NCBI GenBank assembly: GCA_022113835.1
Contig: JAILWY010000027.1
Location: 6,016,501 to 6,080,500 of the forward strand
DNA length: 64,000 nt
Source of the DNA: Atopsyche davidsoni
Lineage: Eukaryota > Arthropoda > Insecta > Trichoptera > Hydrobiosidae
Direction: 5' to 3'
Below are positions 1 through 11,400 of this stretch, in pieces (within the stretch, counting starts at the first letter, position 1; each line of letters opens with the position of its first letter). The position numbers and the translations under genes were made by a program. The notes below the pieces were generated by a model. That model ran no database searches and was not told the origin of the DNA. It saw only the letters and a program-made list of their open reading frames with translations.

Positions 1-142
1 CACTCGATAATCCTGTTTCTTATACCCAGGGTGACTTAACGAATACATCCAAGTGCGTTGGGTTGTCTCAGCATCGACTACAAATGATTTATATTTCAAG
101 ACCCAGCGTCTACATTCACATACACGCCATACACTTAATGTT

Positions 143-158
143 AACATGTCGACATGTT
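143..158. repeat. 16-bp perfect palindrome
   Basis: AACATGTCGACATGTT reads the same on both strands. It holds two CATG cores eight bases apart. That spacing does not match the ten-base spacing of a p53 full site, so no factor is assigned. Confidence 0.8.
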
Positions 159-640
159 CAACGAACAAATTGTTTGACAATCAATTTTAATGCGAAAATG
201 TTTAAAATATACAAACTGTGCCGAAGGATTGTTTCATAGAACTTTAGTAAAGATTTGGTATAAGCTAACTAACATTAAAATAACTAAGCTCATTTCCTTA
301 AACCAATATTGATTTACTTATTTTATTATTAGGATATTATATAGACTTGAAATGTTACATTATTCCCTTTTATAACATATAAATTTTAACATTTCTTAAA
401 CATATACAAATATGTAGATATTTTAAGCACGTTGTTAACATTTAATCATAAACGGTGCACCTAATCATTTGAAAAATAAAAATGCAGTAAAATTTATAAA
501 AACATAGGTTTAAAAGTAGTACTGAGTAGTCAAAGTAGCTGGAACTACATTTGACCTAAAAAATCATTGCTATACAAGTTTTACCATATTCAATTGTAAA
601 AGTACTAAATATAGATATATAAGCCAATGTCTATTAACGA

Positions 641-648
641 AACCGGTT
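641..648. promoter_or_regulatory. Grainyhead-type site
   Basis: AACCGGTT is the symmetric consensus bound by Grainyhead/CP2 dimers, which act in epidermal enhancers. It sits inside a small inverted repeat (GAAAC five bases from GTTTC). One 8-bp site in 64 kb may be chance. Confidence 0.3.
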
Positions 649-899
649 GTTTCATAATAACATTTTGAGTATAGCAATAGTTTATTAGCACAGGTACGTA
701 TGGGATGTCTTTTAAACGTTGATATATGTAGACCTCGAAACACAATTCCTGAAGCTGTCAAGCAGGTTCAATCTATTCTAATCTCTTAAATATCGATTCT
801 ATTTTATGATTTAACCTTTAATTTGTAATAAGTTGTTAAGGGCACCTTGCGATAATACGTATTTTAATTCTATGCATCCGTGTAATAGTGCAGTGATGC

Positions 900-1165
900 C
901 TAAACGCAGCGCAGCTTTGCGGAAATGGCCGGAGCCGCTCGGGCGGCAGGGTTCCGGACGGTGTTAGGATGCGGTTATAACCCGTAAAAAGGCGAGTTAA
1001 ATAATTAAAGCGCCGATGACGTGCCTTATGACGGCTGACGTGAGGTGGATGACCCGCGCCGGTCGTGAACCCGCGGGGATATGTCGGGCGGGCGAGCGGG
1101 CCCGGGGTACGAGTCCACGCTTGCACTCGGCGTCTGCATTCAGCTCCTAATCACTCCGGCGTCAT
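900..1165. other. CpG-rich GC patch
   Basis: An abrupt rise in G+C and CpG within AT-rich DNA. Frames that cross it translate to Arg/Pro/Gly-rich text with no domain. It carries TGACG and CACG steps but no convincing splice sites. It may be a conserved noncoding or promoter-like element. Confidence 0.5.
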
Positions 1166-1734
1166 GGACGAAAATGACTTGCAATAAAATAACCCATTAA
1201 ATACTTATGAATAATTAATTTAGTTACATAGCCGAATTTGGCACGCCAAAGTCAAATTGAACTATAAACAATAAAAAATATTTAACAAGACTTTTTTAAT
1301 GCTTGCCAAAATGATATAAAGTAAGATAGCCCTCGAAGAGGTTGTTTATTTTTATAGACGTTCTTTAAATTTCTTGCGAAAATATATAAACAATCAAGTG
1401 ATTTACGAGAAAAGTTTAGGCAGATATTAAAAATCAATTGGGATCATGTTTTACACGTATAAATTAAAGATCACGAAGTTTCTAATAAAAGGTTAAAGTT
1501 TTTACAAAAACGCAGAGAAACCGATCGGAATAGACATACAATGGGTACTATAAAAGTTTTTTTTTTTACAAAAATGCAACAAAACAAAAAGAAAACCATA
1601 GTATGCTTCTACAGGGGTGCAGTGAGGTACTGGGGTGTGCGTTGCAATCGCAGCTGCGTCTGAAGTTAAGACATCTCGAAATATATACCAGCAATAATAA
1701 CAATAATAGTGTTGTTGTTAATGCACGTGTAATA

Positions 1735-1930
1735 GGTGTCGGGAAGCGAGGCGGCCGGGAACACACGCGCGCTCAATCACTCTAACCGCGAGCATTACTC
1801 AGGACGCTATCGCCGCGATCTGCGCCCACGCGCCCCGCCCTGCAGGACCAGCCGTGGCCGAGTGTCCGGGGAGATCGCCGCGGCGATTAACAGTCGCGTC
1901 GTTAAAAACTTAAATTACGAGTGAATTGTA
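1735..1930. other. CpG-rich GC patch
   Basis: A second compact GC patch with CGCGATC and CGCGGCG steps, flanked by A/T homopolymers. Just upstream (1698-1720) there is a loose CAATAATA/TGTTGTT mirror. No coding exon is supported. Confidence 0.45.
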
Positions 1931-2333
1931 TCGCATCGCAGTGTATCATAGCGGGAGACCAATCCCAGCTCACACGAGCTAAACAACCTGAAAAAGCACT
2001 GTGATTTTCTGATGATGCCTATTTATATTACTATTAAGCTGAAATTCAGTCGATGGCCGAATATGGAGCTCTAGGGTCTAGGCTGTAAAATACAACAATA
2101 AAAGCCTCACATCTTTAGATATTCACTATCATATGCAACTTTGCTTAGCACTGGACGACGAGGAGATTCATTCCCGGGAGTGCTGAGTGATGTCTAGCAA
2201 TCCTTTGACGCATTCCATCCCTTTGCAATATAAATTTAAATCCCCTCAACAATCCAGAGTTTTATAATAATTTCTCGGTTGATTGAAATTCCAAGTAACC
2301 GTTGAATTATTTTCTGCGATCATCGGCGCTCTT

Positions 2334-2372
2334 TCAGTCAGCCGATATAATTTACTTATCACCACTTCAGTT
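2334..2372 (+). promoter_or_regulatory. pair of arthropod initiator motifs
   Basis: TCAGTC at 2334-2339 and TCAGTT at 2367-2372 both fit the arthropod Inr consensus TCAKTY. They lie about 60-95 bases upstream of an ATG with a hydrophobic leader. There is no clear TATA box 30 bases upstream and no clean DPE at +28. A start-site mapping assay would be needed to accept this. Confidence 0.25.
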
Positions 2373-2428
2373 GTTTTGCTTCGAACGCTAACAAAAGCTC
2401 GCGTCTAGAAACAGGTTGCGCGGCTGCT

Positions 2429-2749
2429 ATGCTCGTCATGGAAGCTTTTGGACATCTCTTGTTCCTGGGTTTTGCTGCTTGGTTAGCGTCAATATTGTTA
2501 GTTGTATTGATTAAACATTTTTATCTTACAGCTAACGGAGCGTCTAATAATATAAAAAATATATACAGGAGTAATAATCTTTTACATTCATCTAGCATAT
2601 ATTTAGATGCGTGGGTAAAAAGACAAATGTTTGCAAATGTATGTTTGATTAGTTACACGTATTCATTGATATATTCGTATTATTTAGCGCTTAATTTACT
2701 CGATTGTTCGAACATTTATGTCATAGGCAGATTGTATTTAATTAATTAG
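2429..2749 (+). CDS. weak candidate leader ORF
   Basis: An open frame of 106 codons starts with two close methionines (residues 1 and 4). A strongly hydrophobic stretch covers roughly residues 8-30 (HLLFLGFAAWLASILLVVLI), as in a signal peptide or signal anchor. Codon use looks gene-like only for about the first 18 codons, after which the frame turns AT-rich. A weak splice donor (G|GTTAGC) lies at 2482 and a good acceptor (TTATCTTACAG) ends at 2531. The real unit, if any, could therefore be a first coding exon of about 18 codons joined to exons outside the window. I recognise no family. The ORF may also be chance. Confidence 0.18.
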   Translation: MLVMEAFGHLLFLGFAAWLASILLVVLIKHFYLTANGASNNIKNIYRSNNLLHSSSIYLDAWVKRQMFANVCLISYTYSLIYSYYLALNLLDCSNIYVIGRLYLIN

Positions 2750-4500
2750 TACGTATCTGTTTGATTATCTCTTTGTAATTCTACAATATACAGTTCAAAT
2801 CAACGTGTACGCCAATACAGCAATAAAAATGAATCGATTAGAAATGTTCGAAAAAATCCTCAAAACAATGTGTTTTGTATAAATCACTGCAGTAATGATC
2901 AATGATACATTGACTGTCTGTTTTCAAGTGGTTTAAGTGGCAGATAGTCTGCAAGCAGTTTTGCATTTCCTTATTGAAATATTTCGTATTGTTTCAGCTT
3001 TTTATGCCGTATTTACTCATAAAATTTACACCCTATAATTTTAGCATTTTACGATGCCGGCGTGGCATTGTTCTTAAGTATCGGTAAACCCAGTCAAAAT
3101 GAAATCATACACGCGAGTAATTCCCGATTACCGTGCACATCGATCATCGCCACTTCCTCGACGATTGCTTCGGTAATCTATGGCGAGACCGCGAAATAAA
3201 TTATTGGATACTTATTTTTTCTGCACTAATTTTATTGGCATTTAGACCGAAGCTGGTGAACGATATGTAATAAATAATCCGAGAGATACATGACCAGGTT
3301 CTAATAGTATAGTTTTTATTGCAATAAAAATAGTCTCGAGACACGATCTACACTCAGGGGTAACTTTAATTGAAGAGTCAATATCCTTCACAGCACGCCG
3401 GTCGAAAAATGACTGTATCGACTTGACGGATTTAACTGTCAGAACACATTCAACATTGTGTGTACTTTGGAGCTTCGATCGTATGTATGGACACTGATGC
3501 TACAAAAATCACGAATACTCATTGTATTGAATAAAATAAAATTCCACTGTATTGACCGTGGAATGATTAGAATAATTACAACAGACATAATGTTAATGTA
3601 TTATCATATATCTATCGATGCACGTTTAGGAATGCATATTCAGCTATGGTCGCCTGCAACTAAATACCACGATGACGAGCATGCAAAAATGTATGGTTAT
3701 AAATAATTATAGTTTATTAAGTTACCATTTTACTTGTTATATTAATTAAAATAAATACAACAAATATTATACTGACTAAAATTTAAATTAAAAGAATTTC
3801 CATCATTAACGAGGCTCAACCGCTTCGGTTTGCATGACGCACAATCATACATTTCAAGAAGAAAAAAGAAACAACTTACTCCCGATTGAAATTTAAACTG
3901 GCTTATTTCACCCTTATATGATGGCATTAAATCACAATTTCGACTTCTTTCTTATGACATAAGTTAATATAATATCAGTTGGTTTTTTCTTTGCGCTATT
4001 CGGCAGGGCCTTAAGATAAATATCTGAACGAATTCACAACAATCAGACGATACGATCTTTGCGGGAGTTAGAACATGAATCAGCAGCAAAAAAATTAAAT
4101 TCACCCAAGTTACTTATCTTTTGAGATACTTATACTGATATAGGAATGCAGAAATTTATTAAAATAACGTTTGAGTGAGGGCATGAGGTCGATTTCGTGT
4201 TTAAGACGTCGAACATGAACTCAATAAGAAGCTAAAACCCATTACAAATTTATATACAATTTTTATTTAAAAAAAAAAACAGAAATAATTCCCATCGCTC
4301 AAAACTTGTTGAGAGTGGATTATGCTAATAATACCGGGCAGTTACTGTGAAATATGCATGGAATAAGAAACATATGAAACATTTAAAAATAAGTATTACA
4401 TCCCTTTACACTTTCATAAAATTTGTATAGAATAAAAGGGTGAAAATACGCATGCACATACTTATAAAAAGTAAATAATACAGTGACAAAGGTATAAAGC
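2750..4500. other. AT-rich noncoding stretch
   Basis: No supported gene. A moderately GC-richer island around 3050-3200 has GATTACCG (3126-3133) mirrored by CGGTAATC (3171-3178), so that segment could fold with an 8-bp stem and a 37-base loop. The rest is low-complexity AT-rich DNA. Confidence 0.6.
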
Positions 4501-4517
4501 CGATGCAGGTGAGATGA

Positions 4518-4763
4518 AGTGATGTTGACGGACATTGCAGATCTCTTGAACTGTGCATTGCACCAGCATCCAATCTCCAAGAAATGGAGGTGAAAACGAG
4601 GCTATCGCTAATAAGAATCCTCCAGTTCTTTGGTCGTAGCCTGTGGATTCTTATTGTAACCGAGAGCATTTCGAGGATGAGACGTTTTACAGACACCGAA
4701 GAAAAGAAAATCGACATGTTTGTGTGTGATTGTATATGTAGTAATAACGTAGAATTGCAGTAA
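4518..4763 (+). pseudogene. probable non-LTR retrotransposon fragment
   Basis: An open plus-strand frame of 81 codons with no starting ATG ends at TAA 4761-4763. Its translation contains LSLIRILQFFGR around residues 27-40. This resembles the segment 'RRILxFFGH' that I associate with the region downstream of reverse transcriptase in RTE/BovB-like LINEs of insects. The usual following text (an aliphatic run, then a basic GRG/RSP-type stretch and a Trp) is not preserved, so the copy is probably broken by indels just after the motif. A 146-codon frame on the minus strand over the same bases is then a shadow. No catalytic YxDD box is present. The assignment rests on one short motif and could be wrong. 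Confidence 0.3.
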
Positions 4764-4849
4764 ATAATTACACACCCATTTATTAGATTGAACATACAAG
4801 TATTATTGTAGCGATTTATACGTACCCATTCGGTGAGTTCAGTCACGGA

Positions 4850-5841
4850 AATGTATTAGATTTAATAAAGCTTATAATTACAGTCAAGAAGAATGCGGGA
4901 ATCCCTGTCAGTAAATAAAATAAAAATCGCTAATGTTATTATAGGCCATTACTAGCCGTACGGGAGATAATCGTACAGCATGAATAATTTGTATTAAATT
5001 AATTGGCGTATAAGGAAAACACTCGGTAATGCACTCGGCTTGTAAATCCGCGGACTCGTAAATCACTCAGCCGGCCCGAGGTGAGAGAAATGAGTGAGAG
5101 CTTGGCCGATAGGACGGACGAGCGTCCGTGGAATTGGAGGGATATAATTAGCGCAGGTGATGAGAAGCTCTGCCCGAGTGCTGAATATTCCAATAAGGAT
5201 GGCATTGAAAAAGGAACGTGCAAATTATGTACAACAGCACACTCCATGGGAAACTATGCAACGCGGAGTCATTGTAGGAATATTTTAGATATTGTTATAG
5301 TTCTATATCTAATACTAGAATAGATAAGACAAAATATAAGCAGAATATAGTAATTTAACCCTGTTTCCTAATAAATATTAATAACTTGCAGTATGAGAAT
5401 CAGTACCTCTGTACAACAATAAAATAAAATTATCAATGTATCGGTATAATTTATGCGTCTCAAATATCTACCAATTTTTGTATATTTATTATTACTACTA
5501 AACTAACATTTGTAAACGGTGAATGGATATACAGAAAATTTATTTTATGTTTTGTAAATAAAATGTGTTTTACCTAAAACGATTGTCCTTATTTGGTATT
5601 TTTTACTCCTCCGGTGGATAAAACGGCTTTTAGGAACAAAATGTATCCTGTTTTATTGCTCTATAAATATGCGATCCGCTGGCTTGACCTTTTCCCGAAA
5701 CATGTCCTCCCTCTAGCGGGAAACTGGCAATTTTAAGTTTGCCATCCCTAAACAACGGCATTATTCTATTGTTTTGTTTTTAAATGAACCTGGGTTCTGT
5801 TTCTCCTCCCATGTTCAAAATGTCAAAAGTCTTTATGTGTG
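4850..5841. other. AT-rich DNA with a small GC island
   Basis: A CpG-richer island lies at about 5030-5180. It includes the near-palindrome ACGGACG-AG-CGTCCGT (5114-5129) and the 8-bp palindrome TCCGCGGA (5046-5053). The remainder is AT-rich with no gene. Confidence 0.5.
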
Positions 5842-6439
5842 TGATTTATATTTCACCCTGTCATGATTTATATAATATATAAAAATGTACTTTTAATTTT
5901 AATAAGAAGAGCGGTCATATATCGAACGCCCCTATGTTTGCGTATGTTAAATTAGTAATCCAAAAAAATCAATCAGCAATCGATTCAAATGCTACCCATC
6001 AATCAACTAGAAAAAAATATTGAGCCTCATCAGATCAGTGACCAGTCGAGAATTTATCCATTGTAACACAAAAATACCTCTTTCCCTGGAGTGAAAAAAT
6101 CACGCAGAAAGTTTCATGAATAAAAGAAACTACAAGCACCTAATCACCTTGGGTGGTATGCAAATGGCCCGACGACGGATGCCCCCGACGATAGTCGATA
6201 GTGAACGAACTGCAGAATCCCACAGGTAGTACTCGCGCCACGTACTCGCCACAATAGTCGGCCGCGAACAAACGCTCGTATCTGATCAAAAAGAAAATGC
6301 AATAGAAAAACAAATTTAACTCATAAAAACCTCCAGTAGAATTCGCATTGGAGTTGCACGATGAATGCGAACGACAATAGAGCCGATTAAACCAATAGGC
6401 CCCGGTTTAAAATCAATCATGGCTGTGACAGATTAATCA
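5842..6439. promoter_or_regulatory. candidate Hox/Exd/Hth enhancer
   Basis: The sequence shows TGATTTAT at 5842-5849, CTGTCATGATTTAT at 5858-5871, ATCAATCA at 5968-5975, CCATCAATCA at 5996-6005, ATCAATCA at 6412-6419 and TGACAGATTAATCA at 6426-6439. Known biology: Exd/Pbx-Hox heterodimers bind TGATNNAT, TGATTGATGG is the labial/Hoxb1-type form, and TGACAG/CTGTCA is the Homothorax/Meis half-site that completes trimeric complexes. Here the half-site abuts an Exd-Hox octamer twice with no spacer. A POU octamer ATGCAAAT (6158-6165) and a Zelda-type CAGGTAG (6223-6229) lie between, inside a GC-richer core (6150-6260). I infer an early or patterning enhancer. Which Hox protein uses it cannot be read from sequence. 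Confidence 0.45.
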
Positions 6440-7246
6440 AACGCCGAGATAATAAATGTTAATTATATAATTAATGTCGCAGATGTTGTTATACTAGTTT
6501 TTTATACCGTAAAAATAAAAATAGAAATTAACGGATATTTATAAGTAAATATACGTATAAAAATATTTCCGTGATCGTTACCGTATTCAAATAAATACAA
6601 AAAAATATTAACGGCTTGAGATTTAGTCCAAATAAAAATATAAATCTAAGATTTTATCTAAATAAATATATATACATGTTAAACTATAATAAAACTAAAA
6701 TACGTAGAAGCATATAGCATGAGTGTTTGTATTTAGGTCATGTTTTCAACAGTTAATCTTCTGATCCTGGCAGTAAAAAATTCAGATGGATTTGTAGGAA
6801 AACGTACATTTTATTTATAATACGGTGCCTTCCCGAAGAAACCAAAAATGGATTGTCAACACATACACCTTTAATTGAAACTACTCAAAAATAAATATGT
6901 CGGGAAATATCTACTGTCTTGGCAAGTAAAACCAACTTCAGATCTCACGAATATTAATATTTCTGATATTACGGTAAAAATAATAATACTTGCTTTTATA
7001 TATTTGTATTAAACAACTACTTCAATATCATAAAAACTTTAGAAATACTTTAAGTATTGTAATGGGAGTATTATATAACTTTGTAAAATATTCCAGATTA
7101 CAAACGACAACTAAAATGTCCGACACATTTTATGTACATTTTAACATTTGAAAGTGAAAACTTTGCAGTATTTGTGCAAAAAAATAATAACCTAAATATG
7201 TACTTACGGTTTGAATAAAACTGAAAAATTAATCCAGGATTTTGAT
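6440..7246. other. AT-rich noncoding stretch
   Basis: Low-complexity AT-rich DNA with many short A and T runs. I see no gene, RNA or repeat with recognisable ends. Confidence 0.65.
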
Positions 7247-7278
7247 GTCTTACCTGCAAAAAAAAATTTTTTGATTAG
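7247..7278 (-). other. candidate recursive splice (ratchet) site
   Basis: Read on the minus strand, the order is a CTAAT branch-point match (7278-7274), a nine-T pyrimidine tract (7266-7258), GCAG (7257-7254) and immediately GTAAGAC (7253-7247). This is a complete 3' splice site joined directly to a near-consensus 5' splice site with no exon between. It is the hallmark of ratchet points that remove very long insect introns in steps. The branch A is about 20 bases from the AG, as expected. It implies a host gene transcribed right to left, with exons outside the window. A chance match cannot be excluded. Confidence 0.45.
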
Positions 7279-7600
7279 AATACAATTGTCATAAAATTCG
7301 TAAACATCGATGAACTAACTCTGTAATTGATTTATTAATAAAATTTAGAAAATATATAAGTAGCTTATTTAAAGAAAAGATAAAAATTAAGAATCCTGGG
7401 TAACGACAACAAACGATGGAGTCCAGGAAATAAAAACTCGCAAAATGTTAATAAAAAAATACCGAAGGACAGTATGACACGAAAAAGTAATGAAGCATTC
7501 GACTGGAAAGTAGTAAATTAAGTAGGCTTTTATTATATTAGTTATCGAAAACCAGTTGAAAATGGATCCGCGAGTTATGATATTCTTTTACTTTACGAAA
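7279..7600. other. AT-rich noncoding stretch
   Basis: Nothing supportable beyond A/T runs. Confidence 0.6.
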
Positions 7601-7930
7601 GTAGATCGATATAATCTTGCGCCACGACTGTTAGTCTCGTGAGCCAGGGAGTTCTCTAGTTGCACTGGCGATGAAAGAAAATCGAAACTGTTTCGTATGC
7701 GGCCCGGAGCGGGGCCGAGCCCACTGGGCATGCCTCGAGCCTCGCGCCTCGCGCCTGACATTGAGGGACCTCGGCCGTAATGCAAACAGTCGACGCACGA
7801 GACATAATCAATGCAATATGCATGCGGCACGTGTCATACTCCTGCACTCAGGTGCATACATTAAGTCCAAACAACGCCCCGTACTCGGGGGATACTGGAG
7901 CCGACATCGAACATGACGGGCAGCGTATTC
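7600..7930. other. GC patch
   Basis: A compact GC-rich patch with CCCGGAGCGGGG and CTCGAG steps surrounds a short 7-bp tandem repeat (listed separately). Overlapping frames on both strands are Arg/Ala-rich and give no domain. Confidence 0.45.
7732..7757 (+). repeat. 7-bp tandem repeat (GCCTCGM)3
   Basis: Three consecutive units GCCTCGA, GCCTCGC, GCCTCGC are followed by a partial GCCTG. It is CpG-rich and too short to be a minisatellite locus of note. Confidence 0.7.
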
Positions 7931-9365
7931 TCAACACATCGCCAACCGGATAAAACACTAATAAATAACTCGAGATATATAATGACTACAAAACATTAAT
8001 TTCATATAAATAATAGCGGTTCTCATAAAAATGTTAAAAACAATATAAACTTTCATATTGTATAATACCAGATTTTTGAATAATATAATTATTATTTATT
8101 AATAACTAACAATATTTTATCCGTTGATGACATATCATGTTTTCATAAATATATACCAGTAAGCATAAAAGTAAAATTTAGCATTTGTATTAAGTTTGGA
8201 CATAATATGGTTTATTGTATTATCGTCTAGAAAAACGAGACCTATAATTCAGAAAATAAAAAGCGAACAAAAACAAGACAAAACGAAAAAAAATAATATC
8301 CATACTGAAATATGTATAAAATATAATAAAACGCCGATTTGGACGGCGTCGATATTTGTTTTAAAGTTTTTTCTTCAAACTAAAACCACCTCATGTCATT
8401 ACGATCCCAAACAATTTTATACATCAATCAAGCGATCAATACAATATTAAATTTGATTCCGAATTTCAACCATATTGACCGTATATATTTTAAAAACGAA
8501 ATTTTCCATATTCGGAAGATGGGTTTGTGGTCTCTTTGCAAGATGGGTTCAATAGTGCATAGTGCACAAGATCGGTGACCCTGCACACGAGAGCATAATT
8601 ATTCTTCTATAGCGACACGGCCCAGGGTGTTTCGATCTCCGCGAATAAATAATCAAGTATCAAAACTGGATTATACAGAAAAGTAAAAAAGGAATCAAAA
8701 TATTGAATCGCGTGCAGTTACACGCAACACAACAAAAAAATATGAACATTATAAAATAGCAAAGGTGATAATAAAATTATTATATAGTTTTTATATAATT
8801 GTTTTTGATGAAGAAATATTACTCTAGTTGTCAGTTTAACTATCGTGAAAAAATACATAGGTAAATGAAAAATACATTGACCTTACCGGTAGCCTCACCG
8901 CTGACTTGCGTACAGATCTGTTTGCATTAACGCTTCACCGCTTCTTGTAATCATTATATAATATAAACAAAAAAATATGTACCCGGGGAGCATTATGTAA
9001 ATGAGAAAATATCAAATCGGATATCTCGCTTGAATAATAATCGCACAAAACCTAAGGAAAACGAAAATAATTTTTCACTTTTGGAAAATTGAAAATAAAA
9101 ACCGTGAAAAGTATACATTTATGAATACATAAAACTGCGATACGTAGTTAAAAGTTTGTTTTGTAAAGAAATGTATCCGTTTCGTGAAAGGGTGAACAGA
9201 ATTTTTCTATTATTCTTCTTATTGCTTTACAAATACTCAAATATTCAATCATTTCTTGATGTTCTAGAAGAGTTCAAAATGAGAATTTATGTTTGTTATT
9301 ACTTCTTTCTAGCAGCGAAACTCACACGAGTGTTTGAGCTATTTATTTGAGACCTACTATTTACG
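7931..9365. other. AT-rich noncoding stretch
   Basis: No gene seen. The open frames at 8196-8578 and 9156-9350 are Lys/Ile/Asn- or Phe/Tyr-rich, as chance frames in AT-rich DNA are. Short GC segments near 8580-8640 and 8890-8945 have no clear motif. Confidence 0.6.
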
Positions 9366-9608
9366 TTAATAACAAAGGAGACTTAAGTATACAGAATTGC
9401 CTAGATTATTCACCATCATGGTTCCATTTACCTTACTCAAGGTCCTCCAGCCTTCCCAACCGTTGCCTGTGCTAACGTTTGGTTCAGTTGCTCGCCCTGA
9501 AGTATTGACATATTTTTTGTAGATTTTAATAGTGTCTGTCATTAGATCATCAGGTAAGCTCGTAATGCCTTGTATTATATTAAATTTTGTCGAGATTCGT
9601 CTTGACAT
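9366..9608 (-). CDS. uncharacterised minus-strand ORF
   Basis: An open frame of 80 codons. Its middle (about residues 35-65, NTSGRATEPNVSTGNGWEGWRTLSKVNG) is more polar and less AT-biased than neighbouring frames. I recognise no domain, signal peptide or splice context. On the opposite strand CAG|GTAAGC at 9551-9558 looks like a donor site. It could be a decayed gene or transposon fragment, or chance. Confidence 0.12.
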   Translation of the reverse strand: MSRRISTKFNIIQGITSLPDDLMTDTIKIYKKYVNTSGRATEPNVSTGNGWEGWRTLSKVNGTMMVNNLGNSVYLSLLCY

Positions 9609-10550
9609 GTTATATTGTAATTATATGGCATAAGACGTTATACGGTATGGCTTTGAATTATGTGTACCATTAGGAGCATGCGCTCCGAAATAAGACGCGA
9701 TTTTATAACACAGCCCCTTTCTTGGTTACGACTGCCGATCTAAATGTTGCGCGATTTTTTTATGCTAATATATGGAGATTAAGGCAGCAATACACAACTA
9801 TGAAATTGAACTATGACAAAAAGATATAATTGTTGCATATATTACTTGCACATAAAAAAATGTCATCTAACGAGTCCGAAACACAAGAACACAGGAGCAA
9901 AAAAAGAAAAAAAACTCAAGAAAACTAATTGTGCTTACATATGATCAATTACAATTATTTAGTGTTGCCTGCGGGATAAAATAAGTTGGCTCGGGGGCTA
10001 GCAAGAAGTTTTAATCTTAAACGACGTATTCTGCGACAGACCCCAAACTAAATACTCGAGAAAAACCAGTAATACATTGCCTTTGTTTTGTATCTCGTGA
10101 GACATACATTTAGAACTAATTTGTTTATATTTAAACCGTATATTTTTTGCGAACAAAGCATATAAAGGCATAAAAAAATTAATAGTTTATATAGCAATGA
10201 CATCTTCCACGACACCCCTATTTCCACTCGCAGTTCCCAACTCTCGTAGTCTTCTGGAGTTTTTTGGACATTAATATGATTTGAGTCTGGATGTCTCTCG
10301 CAAGCGAGAAAATAAAAGAAGACTCTAAGACAAGATATAGCTAATTCCATTTTATATTTTGGTTCCATCCTAAGCTTTATAATTTTTACTAATTACACAT
10401 ATTGACTTGATATTGAAAATATCGTTATCGTAAAATATTTTTACTATTAAGTATTTTTTTTTTTTAATAAATATATGTCCAAAAAAAGGAAGTTCGCAGT
10501 CGCATAGCGCTTTCTATAAAAAGACATTTCCATGGAGTCCATATTTCCAT
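9609..10550. other. AT-rich noncoding stretch
   Basis: AT-rich DNA with A-rich runs near 9895-9920 and a T-run near 10456. No gene seen. Confidence 0.6.
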
Positions 10551-10690
10551 ACACGCAATTCGTACCCGAAGCGTAGTCGTTTGGAGCCCCGCGCCCGCGC
10601 CGGTGCCAGCCAGCGGCCGCGACGACTCGCATCTGCGCCACACCATTCAGGAGGAAAATAAAATTTGCGTGACGCGAAACTTTCAACGAT
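10551..10690. other. GC patch
   Basis: A short CpG-rich patch with a GCGCCCGCGCCGG core. Frames on the minus strand read through it but turn low-complexity on either side. No exon is supported. Confidence 0.4.
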
Positions 10691-11039
10691 CGCATTTTGC
10701 GTTATCCCGCTGTGTTTGACTTAACTATAGATATACTGTTTTCGAGGCATAATTTGTATTTTGAAAATGAACTGTTATGGTATCCGGACATGAATGCCGT
10801 TCGAAATGATACGAACAAAAATTTGGCTATCGCTTTAGTTAAGTTAATCAGTTTCACATTCTGTAAAGCACCGAATGGGCTATTAGTCGTGAACGTATGA
10901 TTTCGTATACCGCTAGTATTCTTGGCTGTGGCCATATTCCACAGTGATGCGTAAACCGAGCGAGCAGATGCACTGCTTTAAATAGCGATCGTTACTGTTA
11001 CTTTGTAGCGGGTTCCTTCGCATTTCCATTCTGATCTAA

Positions 11040-11400
11040 TTAATCACACTGTGCAACAACGGGCCTCCGCCCGACGACTGGCGTCGGCCGGAGTCGTTTG
11101 ACCGCGAAGATCAAGCGTTCGCCCCCGCGTGCCGAGTGAAGATTGCGAGCCCCAAATCCGCTTATTCGAGTGATCCGGTATCGGGCCCGCGATGATCCAC
11201 GCGTCAGACGTGTCACCGCGCGTCTCGCGTGCGTGCAAACATCAGAGATTGCCAGTGCCGCGGGACCTCGCATTACCGCACGTACGGACGACCCATCGCA
11301 GGCACGTACTGCGCAAACAATGACAGGGCGGCCATTGTCTTGGGGGATAAGGCCCTTATATACGGACCACGGCGGGACAAAAATTTATTAACTTAATTTG
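11040..11400. other. CpG-rich GC patch
   Basis: About 300 bases of dense CpG, including CGCGTCAGACGTGTCACCG and CGCGCGTCTCGCG. Several short overlapping frames on both strands all lack domains, as expected for GC-rich DNA with few stops. A plausible promoter or conserved noncoding element. Confidence 0.5.

Larger units (their letters stand above)
1..899. other. AT-rich noncoding stretch
   Basis: No coding signal on either strand. The only open frames are short and have AT-driven residue composition. The two small structures I could pick out, a 16-bp palindrome and a perfect Grainyhead-type site, are listed separately. Confidence 0.7.

Noticed and set aside
143..158. p53-type response element
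   Set aside because: Two CATG cores are eight bases apart instead of ten, and the flanking purine/pyrimidine rule is broken.
4406..4846. 146-codon minus-strand frame
   Set aside because: No domain, and residues typical of AT-rich chance. The plus strand over the same bases has the more gene-like frame, so this is probably its shadow.
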